Shown here: positions 44,254 to 53,420 of the stretch, in pieces | Numbering within the stretch: the first letter of the stretch is position 1 | How the letters are laid out: each line of letters starts with the position of its first letter | Made by a program: the position numbers and the translations under genes | Notes under the pieces: generated by a model | What the model saw: the letters and a program-made list of their open reading frames with translations, nothing else | What the model was told of the DNA's origin: nothing | Database searches by the model: none | Source of the DNA: Enterovirga rhinocerotis | GTDB lineage: Bacteria; Pseudomonadota; Alphaproteobacteria; Rhizobiales; Beijerinckiaceae | Assembly (NCBI RefSeq): GCF_004363955.1 | Contig: NZ_SNZR01000011.1 | Location: 1,178,001-1,242,000, forward strand | Length of the DNA stretch: 64,000 nucleotides | Direction of reading: 5' to 3'

Positions 44254-44586
44254 ATGAGGGCGATCGCCCGCGCGTGCCTCGAGGACATGAAGGCGCTGGA
44301 GATCGTGGAGATCGATCTCGCCGGGAAGACGGCCATCGCCGACGCGATGTTCATCGCCTCCGGTACGTCCCAGCGCCATGTCGGCTCGATCGCGGACCGG
44401 ATCGTCGAGACCCTGAAGGAGAAGGGCTTCGGCCGGGTCCGGGTCGAAGGCATGACCTCCTGCGACTGGGTCCTGATCGATGCCGGCGACATGATCGTGC
44501 ACGTCTTCCGTCCGGAGGTCCGCAGCTTCTACAATCTTGAGAAGATGTGGGGCGAGGACAGGCCGTCGGAGCGCCTCGCCGTCTGA
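44254..44586 (+). CDS. rsfS: Ribosomal silencing factor RsfS
   Basis: 110 aa from the ATG at 44254, beginning directly in the conserved core: 'ACLEDMKALEIVEIDLAGKT', 'MFIASGTSQRHVGSIAD' and 'DWVLIDAGDMIVHVFRPEVR'. RsfS binds ribosomal protein L14 and blocks subunit joining in starved cells. The frame stays open upstream through an Ala/Pro-rich segment to a CTG at 44158 that has AGGAG 9 nt before it, whereas the ATG at 44254 lacks a good ribosome site. The true protein may thus be 142 aa (see findings). Confidence 0.93.
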   Translation: MRAIARACLEDMKALEIVEIDLAGKTAIADAMFIASGTSQRHVGSIADRIVETLKEKGFGRVRVEGMTSCDWVLIDAGDMIVHVFRPEVRSFYNLEKMWGEDRPSERLAV

Positions 44587-44609
44587 CAGGGTCCGCCGCG
44601 GGCGCCGCG

Positions 44610-45101
44610 ATGCTGATCCGGATCGTCGCCGTCGGCCGCCTGAAGGCCGGGGGCGAGCGCGAGCTCGTCGACCGCTACCATGGCCGGGCCGTCGCGATGG
44701 CGCGCGGGCTCGGCTTCTCCGGTCCCGATATTGTCGAACTTGCCGAATCGAAGGGTCGCCGCACCGAGGAGCGGCAGGCCGACGAGGGGAGCCGCATCCG
44801 CGAGAGGGCCGGTTCCGCCGCGCTCGTCGTCCTCGACGAGACGGCGCCGAGCCCGACCAGCGAGGCGTTCGCTTCCCGCCTCGCGGCCTGGCGCGACGAG
44901 GGCCGCGCGGGTCTCGCCTTCGTCGTCGGGGGACCCGACGGCCTCTCGTCCGAGGTGAGGCAGGCGGCGGCGTGGTCGGTCTCCTTCGGCCGCCTGACCC
45001 TGCCGCACCAGATCGTGCGGGCTCTCCTCGCCGAGCAGATTTACCGAGCTTTGACCATAATCGCCGGTCATCCGTATCATCGGAGCGGAACGGGCGAGTG
45101 A
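44610..45101 (+). CDS. rlmH: 23S rRNA (pseudouridine1915-N3)-methyltransferase RlmH
   Basis: 163 aa, a SPOUT methyltransferase. 'LAFVVGGPDGLSSEVRQAA' and the knot segment 'LTLPHQIVRALLAEQIYRAL' are diagnostic, ending 'IIAGHPYHR'. It methylates pseudouridine 1915 in helix 69 using SAM. The next gene starts on its last base (TGATG). Confidence 0.96.
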   Translation: MLIRIVAVGRLKAGGERELVDRYHGRAVAMARGLGFSGPDIVELAESKGRRTEERQADEGSRIRERAGSAALVVLDETAPSPTSEAFASRLAAWRDEGRAGLAFVVGGPDGLSSEVRQAAAWSVSFGRLTLPHQIVRALLAEQIYRALTIIAGHPYHRSGTGE

Positions 45102-46486
45102 TGGCGACGCTGTGGGGGCAGGGTGAGCGGGGGCGAGGCCCGTCGCTGGCTCGCGGAATGCTCTGCGCCGCGCTCGCGGCCGGGCTCGGCGGTCTGGCCT
45201 CTGTCCCTCTTCCCGTGCGCGCGCAGGATGCTCCCGCTTCGGCTGCCCCCGAACGGCCGCCCGACGACGCGCGCGAGAAGCGACGGCGCGAAGAGCGGCT
45301 GCGCAGCCTCGAGCAGAGCGCCCGCACGAGCGCCGAATCGCGCCAGGCGCTGGAGCGGGAGATCGCCGCGTTGAAGGCCGATCAGCCGAAGCTCGCCGCG
45401 GCTCTGGTCGCGGCCGGCCAGCGCGCCCGCGATGCCGAGAACCGGGCGAGGGCGACCGCGACCCGGCTCGATTCGCTGCTGTCCCAGGAGGCCGCCATCC
45501 GCCGTTCCCTCGCCTCGCGCAGGGGCGTTCTGGCGGAGGTGCTCGGTGCCTTGCAGCGCCTCGGCCGCAATCCGCCTCCTGCGATGCTCGTCTCGCCGAA
45601 GGACCTGATGGCGGCGATCCGCAGTGCCATGCTTCTGGCGGGCCTCACGCCGGCCCTGCGCGAGGAGGCGCGGAGGCTCCTCGCCGATCTCCAGACGCTC
45701 GGGCGCCTCAAGGCCGCCATCACCGCCGACCGGATGGTCCTCGACGCCGAATATGTCGCCCTCGCCGGTGAGCGCGACCGGCTCGGCATGCTGATCCAGG
45801 CGCGCCAGGAGCGGCTGGCGCATGCCGAGGCCGACATCCGCCGCGAACGCAACCGCGGCGAGCGCCTCGGCCAGGAGGCCAAGACGCTTCGCGACCTTCT
45901 CGAGCGCATGGAGGCGGAGGCCGAACGTGCGCGGCGCGCCGAGGAGGAGGCCAAGGCGGCCGCGGAAGCCGAGACCCGGCAGGTCCGGGAGCGAATCGCC
46001 GAGGCGGAGAAGCTCGCACCCGCGCGCCTCGCGCCGCGCAGACCCCTCGCCGAGCTGCGCGGCAACCTCGTCAGGCCCGCCGCCGGAGAGGTGGCCCGGG
46101 CCTTCGGAGCCTCCGACGGTCGCGGCGGCGCGATGCGCGGCGCCGCCATCACGACGATGGCCCGCGCCGTGGTGAGCGCCCCGGCCGACGGGACCGTCGT
46201 GTTCGCCGGGCCGTTCCGCTCCTACGGTCGACTCTTGATCATCAATGGCGGCGGCGGCTATTACTTCCTGCTCGCAGGCATGGACGCGATTCAGGTCGAG
46301 GTCGGGCAATTCGTGCTGGCGGGAGAGCCGGTCGCTCAGATGGGCGAGGCTGCGGCACCCGCTGCGGCTTTGGGCGTCGTTGAGAGCGACGCACCCGTTC
46401 TCTATGTTGAGTTACGGAAGGACGGGTCTCCGATCGATCCCGGTCCGTGGTGGGCGAGAACTCAGAGCGAAAGGGCTCGAGGCTGA
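45101..46486 (+). CDS. EnvC-like murein hydrolase activator with degenerate LytM domain
   Basis: 461 aa. A signal-like segment 'GMLCAALAAGLGGLASVPLP' precedes about 270 residues of coiled coil (EKRRREERLRSLEQ..., RQERLAHAEADIRRERNRGE). The C-terminal M23/LytM domain ('LVRPAAGEVARAFG...GGYYFLLAGMDAIQVEVGQFV') lacks the zinc-binding histidines: the HxxxD position reads 'GGAMRGAAIT', the later His positions read 'NGGGGYYFLLAG' and 'VLYVELRKDG'. As in EnvC it should activate amidases rather than cut peptidoglycan. Couples by TGATG to rlmH and ctpA. Confidence 0.88.
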   Translation: MATLWGQGERGRGPSLARGMLCAALAAGLGGLASVPLPVRAQDAPASAAPERPPDDAREKRRREERLRSLEQSARTSAESRQALEREIAALKADQPKLAAALVAAGQRARDAENRARATATRLDSLLSQEAAIRRSLASRRGVLAEVLGALQRLGRNPPPAMLVSPKDLMAAIRSAMLLAGLTPALREEARRLLADLQTLGRLKAAITADRMVLDAEYVALAGERDRLGMLIQARQERLAHAEADIRRERNRGERLGQEAKTLRDLLERMEAEAERARRAEEEAKAAAEAETRQVRERIAEAEKLAPARLAPRRPLAELRGNLVRPAAGEVARAFGASDGRGGAMRGAAITTMARAVVSAPADGTVVFAGPFRSYGRLLIINGGGGYYFLLAGMDAIQVEVGQFVLAGEPVAQMGEAAAPAAALGVVESDAPVLYVELRKDGSPIDPGPWWARTQSERARG

Positions 46487-47838
46487 TGCGGAAACTGTCT
46501 CTCCTGTTCCTCGGGGCCGCCGCCGGCGCCTCCGTTGCGACGGTGGCGTCCAACACGTCCCTCCTTTCGTCGACGAGCGCCATCGCCGCCTCGGCCGAGA
46601 CCTACCGTCAGCTGAGCCTCTTCGGCGACGTGTTCGAGAAGGTCCGGACCGACTATGTCGAGAAGCCGGACGAGGGGAAGCTGATCGAGGCCGCCGTCAA
46701 CGGCATGCTCGCCTCGCTCGACCCGCATTCCTCCTACATGGACCGGAAGAGCTTCCGCGACATGCAGGTGACGACGACCGGCCAGTTCGGCGGTCTCGGC
46801 ATCGAGGTCACGATGGAAGACGGGCTGATCAAGGTCGTCACGCCCATCGACGAGACCCCCGCGGCTCGCGCCGGGATCATGGCGAACGACGTCATCGTCC
46901 AGATCGACGACGACCAGGTCCAGGGCCTGACCCTGAACCAGGCGGTCGACAAGATGCGCGGCCCGGTCAACACGGCGGTCCGGCTGAAGATCCAGCGCGC
47001 CGGCAAGGAAGCCTTCGAGGTCAAGCTGACCCGCGACGTGATCCGCATCCGGCCCGTGCGCTCGCGCGTCGAGGGCGGCGGCGACGTCGCCTTCCTGCGC
47101 GTGACGCAGTTCAACGAGCAGACCTTCGAGGGCCTGCGCACCCAGATCGAGAAGCTCACCAACGAGATCGGGGCCGACAAGCTCAAGGGCTTCGTCGTCG
47201 ATCTGCGCAACAATCCGGGCGGCCTGCTCGATCAGGCCATCATGGTCTCCGACGCCTTCCTCGACCGGGGCGAGATCGTCTCCACCCGCGGCCGGAACTC
47301 GGACGAGAACCAGCGCTTCAATGCCAAGCCCGGCGATCTGACGCGGGGCAAGCCGATCGTGGTCCTCATCAACGGCGGCTCGGCCTCTGCCTCGGAGATC
47401 GTCGCGGGCGCCCTCCAGGATCACAAGCGGGCCCTCGTCATGGGCACGCGCTCCTTCGGCAAGGGCTCGGTCCAGACCGTCATTCCGCTCGGCTCGAACG
47501 GCGCCGTGCGGCTGACGACGGCGCGCTACTACACGCCGGCCGGCCGCTCGATCCAGGCCAAGGGCATCGAGCCGGATCAGGAGGTCCTGCAGGAGATCCC
47601 GCCGGAGCTGAAGGGCAAGGACGAGACCAAGGGCGAGGCGGGCCTGCGCGGCCACCTGAAGAACAGCGACGAGAAGGGCGGCTCCTCCGCCTATGTCCCG
47701 CCGGATCCGACGAAGGACAAGCAGCTCATCGCGGCCGTCGAGTATCTGCACGGCGTGCGCAAGGGAGCGGCAAACACGACGCCGGCTCCGACCGCGCCGG
47801 CGGCCGGCGGAACCGAGAAGCCCGCCGTTCCGAACTGA
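46486..47838 (+). CDS. ctpA: S41 family carboxy-terminal processing peptidase
   Basis: 450 aa. Signal peptide at the N-terminus, a PDZ domain ('GGLGIEVTMEDGLIKVVTPI' to 'VRLKIQRAGKEAF') and the S41 domain with the catalytic Ser in 'GGSASASEIVAGAL' and Lys in 'GTRSFGKGSVQTVIPL'. A periplasmic protease that trims or degrades exported proteins; in other bacteria it removes PG hydrolases or their adaptors. It overlaps envC by one base. The C-terminal ~80 residues are a charged, Ala/Pro-rich tail. Confidence 0.95.
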   Translation: MRKLSLLFLGAAAGASVATVASNTSLLSSTSAIAASAETYRQLSLFGDVFEKVRTDYVEKPDEGKLIEAAVNGMLASLDPHSSYMDRKSFRDMQVTTTGQFGGLGIEVTMEDGLIKVVTPIDETPAARAGIMANDVIVQIDDDQVQGLTLNQAVDKMRGPVNTAVRLKIQRAGKEAFEVKLTRDVIRIRPVRSRVEGGGDVAFLRVTQFNEQTFEGLRTQIEKLTNEIGADKLKGFVVDLRNNPGGLLDQAIMVSDAFLDRGEIVSTRGRNSDENQRFNAKPGDLTRGKPIVVLINGGSASASEIVAGALQDHKRALVMGTRSFGKGSVQTVIPLGSNGAVRLTTARYYTPAGRSIQAKGIEPDQEVLQEIPPELKGKDETKGEAGLRGHLKNSDEKGGSSAYVPPDPTKDKQLIAAVEYLHGVRKGAANTTPAPTAPAAGGTEKPAVPN

Positions 47839-48042
47839 GGCGGCGCCCCGGCGGGGCGGGCGGAGCGTTGTCTCGCCCGTCCGTCGAGCGGAAGGTGTGG
47901 CCGCTTTGACTCACGCGGGACCTTCTTGCGCCTGGGCCGTGTCGTCGCTGTGCGCGCATCGGCACGGCGCTCTATCATGACGCCTTGACCTGATTCGCGC
48001 GGCGTCGCCGCGCGTGCGGGGCTGAGCAGGACCTGCCGGCGC

Positions 48043-49242
48043 GTGACAGCGGCTCCCGACGATCTGACGAGGCCGCTCGGCCTCAACCGCCCGAAACGCG
48101 GGTCGCGTCGTCCTGTCGGGCGGATCGCCGGCGTCGCGCTCGGCATCGCATTGGCCGGCCTGATCGCCGTGTTCCTGGGGAGCGCCATCTACGGCGACCC
48201 GCGCGGCGGCCGCCCGGTGGCCCGCACCGAGATCGTGGTCCGCGGCCCGGCGGAGGCAGCCCCCGCCGCGCAGCAGCCTGCGGCCCGCCCCGACCAGATG
48301 CCCGGCCGCCGCGACGCGGGAACCGTCGAGGCGGATTCCGGCGTCCACGTCGTCCGCGGCGGTGGAGCCGAGGCTCCTCCCGCGATCGTCGTGGCCGTGC
48401 CCGACGCCGTCTCGCGCCGCCTCCCTGCGACGCCCGATCTGCGCCTCGTCGAGGAATCCCGCCATGGCGCGCTGCCGCGCATCGGGCCGGACGGAGCACG
48501 CGCGATCGAGGTCTATGCACGGCCGGAGGGCGAGCTTCCGGGCGGACGCCAGCCGCTCGGCCGGATCGCGCTCGTCGTCGGAGGCCTCGGGCTGAGCCGG
48601 ACGGCGACGGAGGAGGCCATCAGCCGATTGCCGCCCGCCGTGACGCTGGCCTTCGCGCCCTACGGGCTGGATCTCGCGCGCGAGAGCCGCCGCGCGCGCG
48701 ATGCGGGCCACGAGATCATGCTCCAGATCCCCATGGAGCCGTTCGATTACCCCGATAGCGATCCGGGTCCGCGCACCCTCATGGCTGGCTCCAAATCGAG
48801 CGAGAACGCCGAGAATTTACGCTGGGCCATGGGTCGTTTCACCGGCTATGTCGGCCTCATGAACTATATGGGCGGCAAGCTCACGGCGGACGACAAGGCG
48901 TTGCAGCCGATCCTGCGGGAGGCCGGACAGCGCGGGCTCGGAATCCTCGATGACGGCTCCTCGTCGCGGTCGCGGATCGGCATCCTCGCCGGCGAGACGC
49001 GCTCAGGCCGGGCCGACGTCGTCGTCGATGCCGTGCCGAGGGCCGACCTGATCGACGCAGCGCTCGGGCGGCTGGAGACGCTCGCCTTGTCGGGCAAGCT
49101 CGCCGTCGCGACGGCGAGTGCCCTGCCGGTCACGATCGAACGGATTGCGCGCTGGTCCGAGACGCTGGAGGCGCGGGGCATCCTCCTCGTTCCCGCCACC
49201 GCGGCCCTCGGGGGACAGCGCCGGGAGAGTGCGAGCCGATGA
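48043..49242 (+). CDS. Divergent polysaccharide deacetylase family membrane protein (YibQ-like)
   Basis: 399 aa with a GTG start. One transmembrane helix ('[22 protein letters not shown]', near 26-47), a long Ala/Pro-rich linker, then a DUF610/YibQ-type deacetylase-fold domain: '[20 protein letters not shown]', '[20 protein letters not shown]', '[20 protein letters not shown]'. YibQ relatives commonly sit with envC and ctpA, as here, and are thought to act in cell-envelope remodelling. Its stop overlaps the rppH start (ATGA). Confidence 0.88.
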   Translation: MTAAPDDLTRPLGLNRPKRGSRRPVGRIAGVALGIALAGLIAVFLGSAIYGDPRGGRPVARTEIVVRGPAEAAPAAQQPAARPDQMPGRRDAGTVEADSGVHVVRGGGAEAPPAIVVAVPDAVSRRLPATPDLRLVEESRHGALPRIGPDGARAIEVYARPEGELPGGRQPLGRIALVVGGLGLSRTATEEAISRLPPAVTLAFAPYGLDLARESRRARDAGHEIMLQIPMEPFDYPDSDPGPRTLMAGSKSSENAENLRWAMGRFTGYVGLMNYMGGKLTADDKALQPILREAGQRGLGILDDGSSSRSRIGILAGETRSGRADVVVDAVPRADLIDAALGRLETLALSGKLAVATASALPVTIERIARWSETLEARGILLVPATAALGGQRRESASR

Positions 49243-49799
49243 GTCGTCGTCAACCGTCGGCGCGTTCGCTCGCCGATCTGCCCTATCGCCCCTGTGTCGG
49301 GATCACCGTGCTCAACCGGGAGGGGCTCGTCTTCCTGGGCCGTCGCAAGAGCGAGGCCGGCCCCGAACACGTGGACGACGGCTATGCCTGGCAGATGCCG
49401 CAGGGCGGCATCGACCCGGGCGAGGACCCCTATGCGGCGGCTCTCCGGGAATTGTACGAGGAGACGAATATCCGCTCCGTCGAGCTTCTCGCCGAGGCGC
49501 CGGATTGGCTGAGCTACGACCTGCCGTCTGCAGTGGCGGGCCGGGCTTGGCGCGGCCGTTATCGCGGACAGACGCAGAAATGGTTCGCGCTGCGCTTCAC
49601 GGGCGATGAGAGCGAGATCGACATCCATCGGCCGGGCGAGGGGCGTCACAAGCCGGAATTCGATGCCTGGCGCTGGGAGCGGCTCGCATTGTTGCCGAGT
49701 GTCATCATACCGTTTAAGCGCCCGGTCTATGAGAAGGTCGCCGAGGTTTTTTCCGGCTTGGCCGCATCACAGCACGTGGCAGGGGAAGGACCCCGATAA
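49239..49799 (+). CDS. rppH: RNA pyrophosphohydrolase
   Basis: 186 aa. '[21 protein letters not shown]' opens the Nudix fold and the Nudix box '[20 protein letters not shown]' is intact with its glutamates. 'PYRPCVGI' and '[13 protein letters not shown]' are specific to RppH. It removes pyrophosphate from mRNA 5' ends, starting decay. It overlaps the preceding deacetylase gene by 4 bp and shares one base with hisE. Confidence 0.95.
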   Translation: MSRRQPSARSLADLPYRPCVGITVLNREGLVFLGRRKSEAGPEHVDDGYAWQMPQGGIDPGEDPYAAALRELYEETNIRSVELLAEAPDWLSYDLPSAVAGRAWRGRYRGQTQKWFALRFTGDESEIDIHRPGEGRHKPEFDAWRWERLALLPSVIIPFKRPVYEKVAEVFSGLAASQHVAGEGPR

Positions 49800-50134
49800 T
49801 GGCAGAGGCCGTCGATCGTCTCTATGCGGCGATCCTGGATGCGCGCACGCGCGATCCTCAAACCTCCAAGACGGCGAAGCTTCTGCGCGAGGGCATGACC
49901 AAGATCGCAAAGAAGGTCGTGGAAGAGGCGGTCGAGGTGTCGCTCGATGCCGTCCAGGGGGACAGGCAGCGCGTGATCGAGGAGAGCGCCGATCTCGTCT
50001 ACAACGTCGCCGTCCTCTGGGCGGAGACGGGTGTCACGCCGACCGATGTCTGGAACGAGATCGCCCGGCGGGAGCGCACCTACGGCATCGCCGAGAAACT
50101 GCCGAAGGATACCTCCCGCAAGGACGACCGATAG
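49799..50134 (+). CDS. hisE: Phosphoribosyl-ATP pyrophosphatase
   Basis: 111 aa. 'SKTAKLLREGMTKIAKKVVE' and 'EAVEVSLDAVQGDRQRVIEE' are the MazG-like metal-binding helices (E-x-x-E) of HisE, and 'ESADLVYNVAVLWAETGV' follows. Second step of histidine synthesis. It shares a base with the rppH stop (TAATG) and is far from the other his genes except the hisN-like gene at 40057. Confidence 0.93.
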   Translation: MAEAVDRLYAAILDARTRDPQTSKTAKLLREGMTKIAKKVVEEAVEVSLDAVQGDRQRVIEESADLVYNVAVLWAETGVTPTDVWNEIARRERTYGIAEKLPKDTSRKDDR

Positions 50135-50179
50135 CGTCTCCGGGAAGGCTCCGCTGCGCTCCCTCGTTCGAGCGCGCGC

Positions 50180-50812
50180 CTATTGCCGGGCCCAGAGGAT
50201 GCGGGCGACCCAATCGACCTCCGTCACAGGCACGGTGCGGCCGGGATGGTCGGGATTGAGGGAGGCGAGTTCGAGGCTCTTGGCCGTCTTCCGCTTCAAC
50301 TCCTTGGCCATCACCTCCCCGTCGCGGGTGCGGACGACGACGCGGTCGCCCTTTCGGATGGCTGCGAGGCGCGAGACGATGAGAATGTCGCCGTCCCGAT
50401 AGAGCGGTCGCATCGAATCGCCCTGCACTTCGACGGCGAAGGAGCCTTCGCCGCCCATGTCGGGAAACTCGACAGCCTCCCAGCCGGCGCCGCCGGCCGG
50501 CACGCCGTCATCCGAGAACAGGCGTCCCGCGCCTGCCTGGGCCATGCCGAGCAGGGGAACCGTCGTGCGCGAGGGGCCCGCCTCGGGCTCGATCAGGCGC
50601 ATGAACTCGTCGAGCGAGGCGCCGGTCGCCGCGAGGATCTTCGAGATGGATTCGGTCGAGGGCCAGCGGTCCCGGTTGTCGGGGCCGACCCGCTTCGACC
50701 GGTTGAAGCTCGTCGCGTCGAGCCCGGCCCGTCGGGCGAGGCCGGACGTCGAGAGGCCGTGACGCTCGGCCAGCCGATCGATGGCAGCCCAGATGCGGGC
50801 GTGAGACAGCAT
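50180..50812 (-). CDS. S24-family helix-turn-helix transcriptional regulator (LexA/CI-like)
   Basis: 210 aa. An N-terminal HTH ('RIWAAIDRLAERHGLSTSGLARRAG') and a C-terminal S24 peptidase-like domain with the Ser/Lys dyad: Ser133 in 'VQGDSMRPLYRDGDILIVS' and Lys170 in 'VMAKELKR'. An Ala-Gly pair at 93-94 could be a self-cleavage site. Such proteins are phage-repressor-like regulators responding to damage or stress. The start at 50812 avoids nine extra residues. It is probably autoregulated by a short palindrome upstream. Convergent with hisE. Confidence 0.88.
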   Translation of the reverse strand: MLSHARIWAAIDRLAERHGLSTSGLARRAGLDATSFNRSKRVGPDNRDRWPSTESISKILAATGASLDEFMRLIEPEAGPSRTTVPLLGMAQAGAGRLFSDDGVPAGGAGWEAVEFPDMGGEGSFAVEVQGDSMRPLYRDGDILIVSRLAAIRKGDRVVVRTRDGEVMAKELKRKTAKSLELASLNPDHPGRTVPVTEVDWVARILWARQ

Positions 50813-50849
50813 GGAAGGCTCCGCTCTCACCGGACGCAAGGAAGATCGA

Positions 50850-50861
50850 CCTAATACTAGG
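50850..50861. promoter_or_regulatory. Short palindrome upstream of the S24 regulator
   Basis: CCTAATACTAGG is an inverted repeat (CCTA-N4-TAGG) in the AT-rich stretch between the regulator and the divergent gene at 50985. It could be an operator for autoregulation; sequence alone cannot decide. Confidence 0.3.
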
Positions 50862-50984
50862 AATGAATGCTGCGGGCAAGAGCTGGCGGACCAACGCGCC
50901 CCGCTCGCCGGGGGGCGGCTGCGATTTCGCGAAAGGGAGAACGGTTCTAAGAGACGCCGTCCGCCATTACCGGAGCCCGACTGG

Positions 50985-51779
50985 ATGACCGTGATTTACA
51001 AGATATGCCCCGCCTCGGCATGGCAGGAGGCGAGGCAGGCGCGCGTGTTCCGTGGTTCTCCGGTCGATCTCGCGGACGGGTTCATCCACTTCTCGACGGC
51101 GGTGCAGGTGGCCGACACGGCGGCGAAGCATTTCGCGGGGCAGGACGATCTCCTCCTCGTCGCCGTGCGGGCCGAACCTCTGGGCAAGGCGCTGCGCTAC
51201 GAAGCCTCGCGCGGCGGAGACCTGTTCCCGCACCTTTATGGCGACCTGCCGCTGACGGCCGTCCGCTCGGCGGTGCCGCTGCCGCTCGGCCCCGACGGCC
51301 GTCACGCCTTTCCGGCCGAGGTCACGGCACCGAAGCCGTTCGACCCGGCGGAAGAGGGCTGGGTCGAGGCCTTCAGCGACAACTATCTCTCCCTCGTCGG
51401 GCCGATCTGGGCGCGGCCGGACGAGACGGACAACCCGCCGGGTCAGCGCCGCTTCGGCTTCCTGGCCGAGGAGCGTCACCTCAACCGCAACGGCATGGTC
51501 CATGGCGGGATGGTGATGACCTTCGCCGACCATGCGCTCGGCCTCGCCGCCCGCTCCGTCAACCGCACCCATGCCCAGGCGACCGTCCAACTCGACACCG
51601 CCTTCCTGTCGGGCGTCGAGGAGGGCGAGTTCGTGGAGGCGCGCTGCCGCATGCTCCGCGAGACGAAGTCGATCCTGTTCATGAGCGCCGAGATCGCCGT
51701 CGGCGACCGGGCGGTGGCGAACGCGACCGGCCTCTGGAAGATCCGCGGCCCCGAGGCGACCCCGCGCGGCTCGATCTAG
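50985..51779 (+). CDS. DUF952 - hotdog thioesterase fusion protein
   Basis: 264 aa. Residues ~1-108 are a DUF952 domain: 'VIYKICPASAWQEARQARVF', 'SPVDLADGFIHFSTAVQVAD', 'GDLFPHLYGDLPLTAVRSAV'. Residues ~125-260 are a 4HBT/PaaI hotdog: 'RHLNRNGMVHGGMVMTFADH' (HGG active-site region) and 'ALGLAARS...VQLDTAFLSGV'. The thioesterase part would hydrolyse acyl-CoA. DUF952 proteins resemble glutathione-transfer-like/ADP-ribose-fold proteins of unknown role. Divergent from the S24 regulator, 172 bp apart. Confidence 0.85.
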   Translation: MTVIYKICPASAWQEARQARVFRGSPVDLADGFIHFSTAVQVADTAAKHFAGQDDLLLVAVRAEPLGKALRYEASRGGDLFPHLYGDLPLTAVRSAVPLPLGPDGRHAFPAEVTAPKPFDPAEEGWVEAFSDNYLSLVGPIWARPDETDNPPGQRRFGFLAEERHLNRNGMVHGGMVMTFADHALGLAARSVNRTHAQATVQLDTAFLSGVEEGEFVEARCRMLRETKSILFMSAEIAVGDRAVANATGLWKIRGPEATPRGSI

Positions 51780-51836
51780 CCACGCTGCGGCGAGACGCGA
51801 GTGCGCGCCGATGTCGCCGAGAAGCGGCGGCGCGTT

Positions 51837-52100
51837 CTACCGCCGCGCGCTCGCGAGCCGCGTGATGAGCCAGATCGGGATGACGATCACGGCGCCCGTC
51901 AGGACGTAGCGGCCGATATCCTCGACGGCGTCCCAGCCGAAGCCGAACAGGCTTTCGATCGAATGGGCGACGGAGCGAAGGAGGCTGAGCGGGGTGAGGC
52001 CGAGGGCGTGAAGGATCACGCCCACGATGAGAGAGAGGACAATCAGCCTGAGCAGGACGCCGAGGGGCGAGCCGCCGAGCCAGCGATCGAGTGACGACAC
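51837..52100 (-). CDS. DUF6460 small membrane protein
   Basis: 87 aa. Two hydrophobic helices ('VLLRLIVLSLIVGVILHALG' and 'GRYVLTGAVIVIPIWLITRL') with 'LGGSPLGVL' at the start and 'GAVIVIPIW' at the end, the pattern of DUF6460, a small alphaproteobacterial family. Function unknown. It is 13 bp from the GT4 gene on the same strand. Confidence 0.8.
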   Translation of the reverse strand: MSSLDRWLGGSPLGVLLRLIVLSLIVGVILHALGLTPLSLLRSVAHSIESLFGFGWDAVEDIGRYVLTGAVIVIPIWLITRLASARR

Positions 52101-52113
52101 CGTCGGTTCCCGT

Positions 52114-53388
52114 TCATCCGCCCTCGAGGGGAGGGCTCAGCAGCGCCATATAGGTGTCGAGCGTGGCCTCGACCATCCGCTCGAGCGAGAAATGCGCCTC
52201 GACATGGCTCCGGGCCCGCTCGGACATGGCCGCTCGGGCCGTCGCGCCGAGGCCGAGGGCTTCGGCGAGCGCGGCGGCGAGAGCCGGCGCGTCGCCCGCC
52301 GGGACGCGCCAGCCGGTCCGCGCGGAGGCAGGCTCGGAGGGCGGGGCGAGGACGGTCTCGGGGACTGCGCCGAGATCGGACACGACGACCGGCGTGCCGA
52401 GCGCCTGCGCCTCGACGGCCGCGCGGCCGAAGGCCTCGGGCTCGACGGAGGGCACGGCCACGACCGAGGCGGCGCGGAAGGCGGCGGCCATGTCGGCGCA
52501 ATGCCCGACGCGCCGCACGATCCCGTCGAGGCCGCGCGCCGCGATCAGCGCATCGAGTTCGGCGACGTATCCGTCGCGGCCCTGCGGGTCGCCCGCCACG
52601 ATGTAGACGACGTCCGACAGGCCGGATTCCCGCAGCAGGCTCGCTGCCTCGATCAGGACCTTCTGGCCCTTCCAGGGCGTGAGCCGGGCTCCGACCAGGA
52701 CGATCCGTTCGTGCGGTGAGACGCCCCAGGCGCGACGCAGGTTGTCCACCCGATCGGGCGCGACCGCGGAGGGCGAGAACCGGGCGAGGTCGGTGCCGCG
52801 ATGGACGACGCGGATGCGCTCGTCCGCCCAGGGATAGAAGGAGCGGATGAGGCCGGCGGTGTAGTGGGAATTGGCGATGACGACGTCGCCGCGCGCCATC
52901 ACGGAATTGTAGAGCTTCTTCGGCGGGGAGGGCGACAGCCCCGAATAGCTGCCGTGATAGGTCGTCACGAAGGGGATGCCGAGGACGCGCGCCGCCCCGA
53001 GCCCGACCCAGGCCGGAGCCCGCGAGCGGGCATGGATCAGGCCAGCCTTCTCGTCATGCGCGATCCGGGCGAGGCGCCTGACGTTCCACGCCATCGAGAA
53101 GGGGTTCTTCGTGCCGGCGGGGAAGGGGATCCATTCCCCGCCCCGGCTTTGCAACTCGCCGACGAGCCGGCCGCCCTCGGTCGCCACCAGCGCCCGCGCG
53201 CCGACCGCCGCGAGAGCCGCCGCGATGTCGACGGCCGTCCGTTCGGCGCCGCCGGTCTCGAGTTCCGGAATGATCTGCAGCACCGTCTTGCCGGCGAGGG
53301 GATGCGCCGGGCCGCGCTGGAAGCTGCTATAGGTTCGCGAAGGCACGGAGCGGTATCTGCGGGCTGCCGAAGAAGGGCGGATCGCCAA
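52114..53388 (-). CDS. Glycosyltransferase family 4 protein
   Basis: 424 aa from a TTG at 53388, which has no strong ribosome site; the true start could be slightly downstream, before 'LAGKTVLQIIPELETGGAER', the conserved GT4 N-terminus. The C-terminal domain has 'VLVGARLTPWKGQKVLIEAA', 'RVGHCADMAAAFRAA' and the E-x7-E region 'PSVEPEAFGRAAVEAQALGT'. A retaining transferase probably acting on a lipid-linked or surface glycan; it is separate from the 1-8 kb cluster. Divergent from the alpha/beta hydrolase gene, 32 bp away. Confidence 0.88.
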   Translation of the reverse strand: MAIRPSSAARRYRSVPSRTYSSFQRGPAHPLAGKTVLQIIPELETGGAERTAVDIAAALAAVGARALVATEGGRLVGELQSRGGEWIPFPAGTKNPFSMAWNVRRLARIAHDEKAGLIHARSRAPAWVGLGAARVLGIPFVTTYHGSYSGLSPSPPKKLYNSVMARGDVVIANSHYTAGLIRSFYPWADERIRVVHRGTDLARFSPSAVAPDRVDNLRRAWGVSPHERIVLVGARLTPWKGQKVLIEAASLLRESGLSDVVYIVAGDPQGRDGYVAELDALIAARGLDGIVRRVGHCADMAAAFRAASVVAVPSVEPEAFGRAAVEAQALGTPVVVSDLGAVPETVLAPPSEPASARTGWRVPAGDAPALAAALAEALGLGATARAAMSERARSHVEAHFSLERMVEATLDTYMALLSPPLEGG

Positions 53389-53420
53389 GGTCCGCGGAAC
53401 GGGTTGAGGACGGGTTAAGC

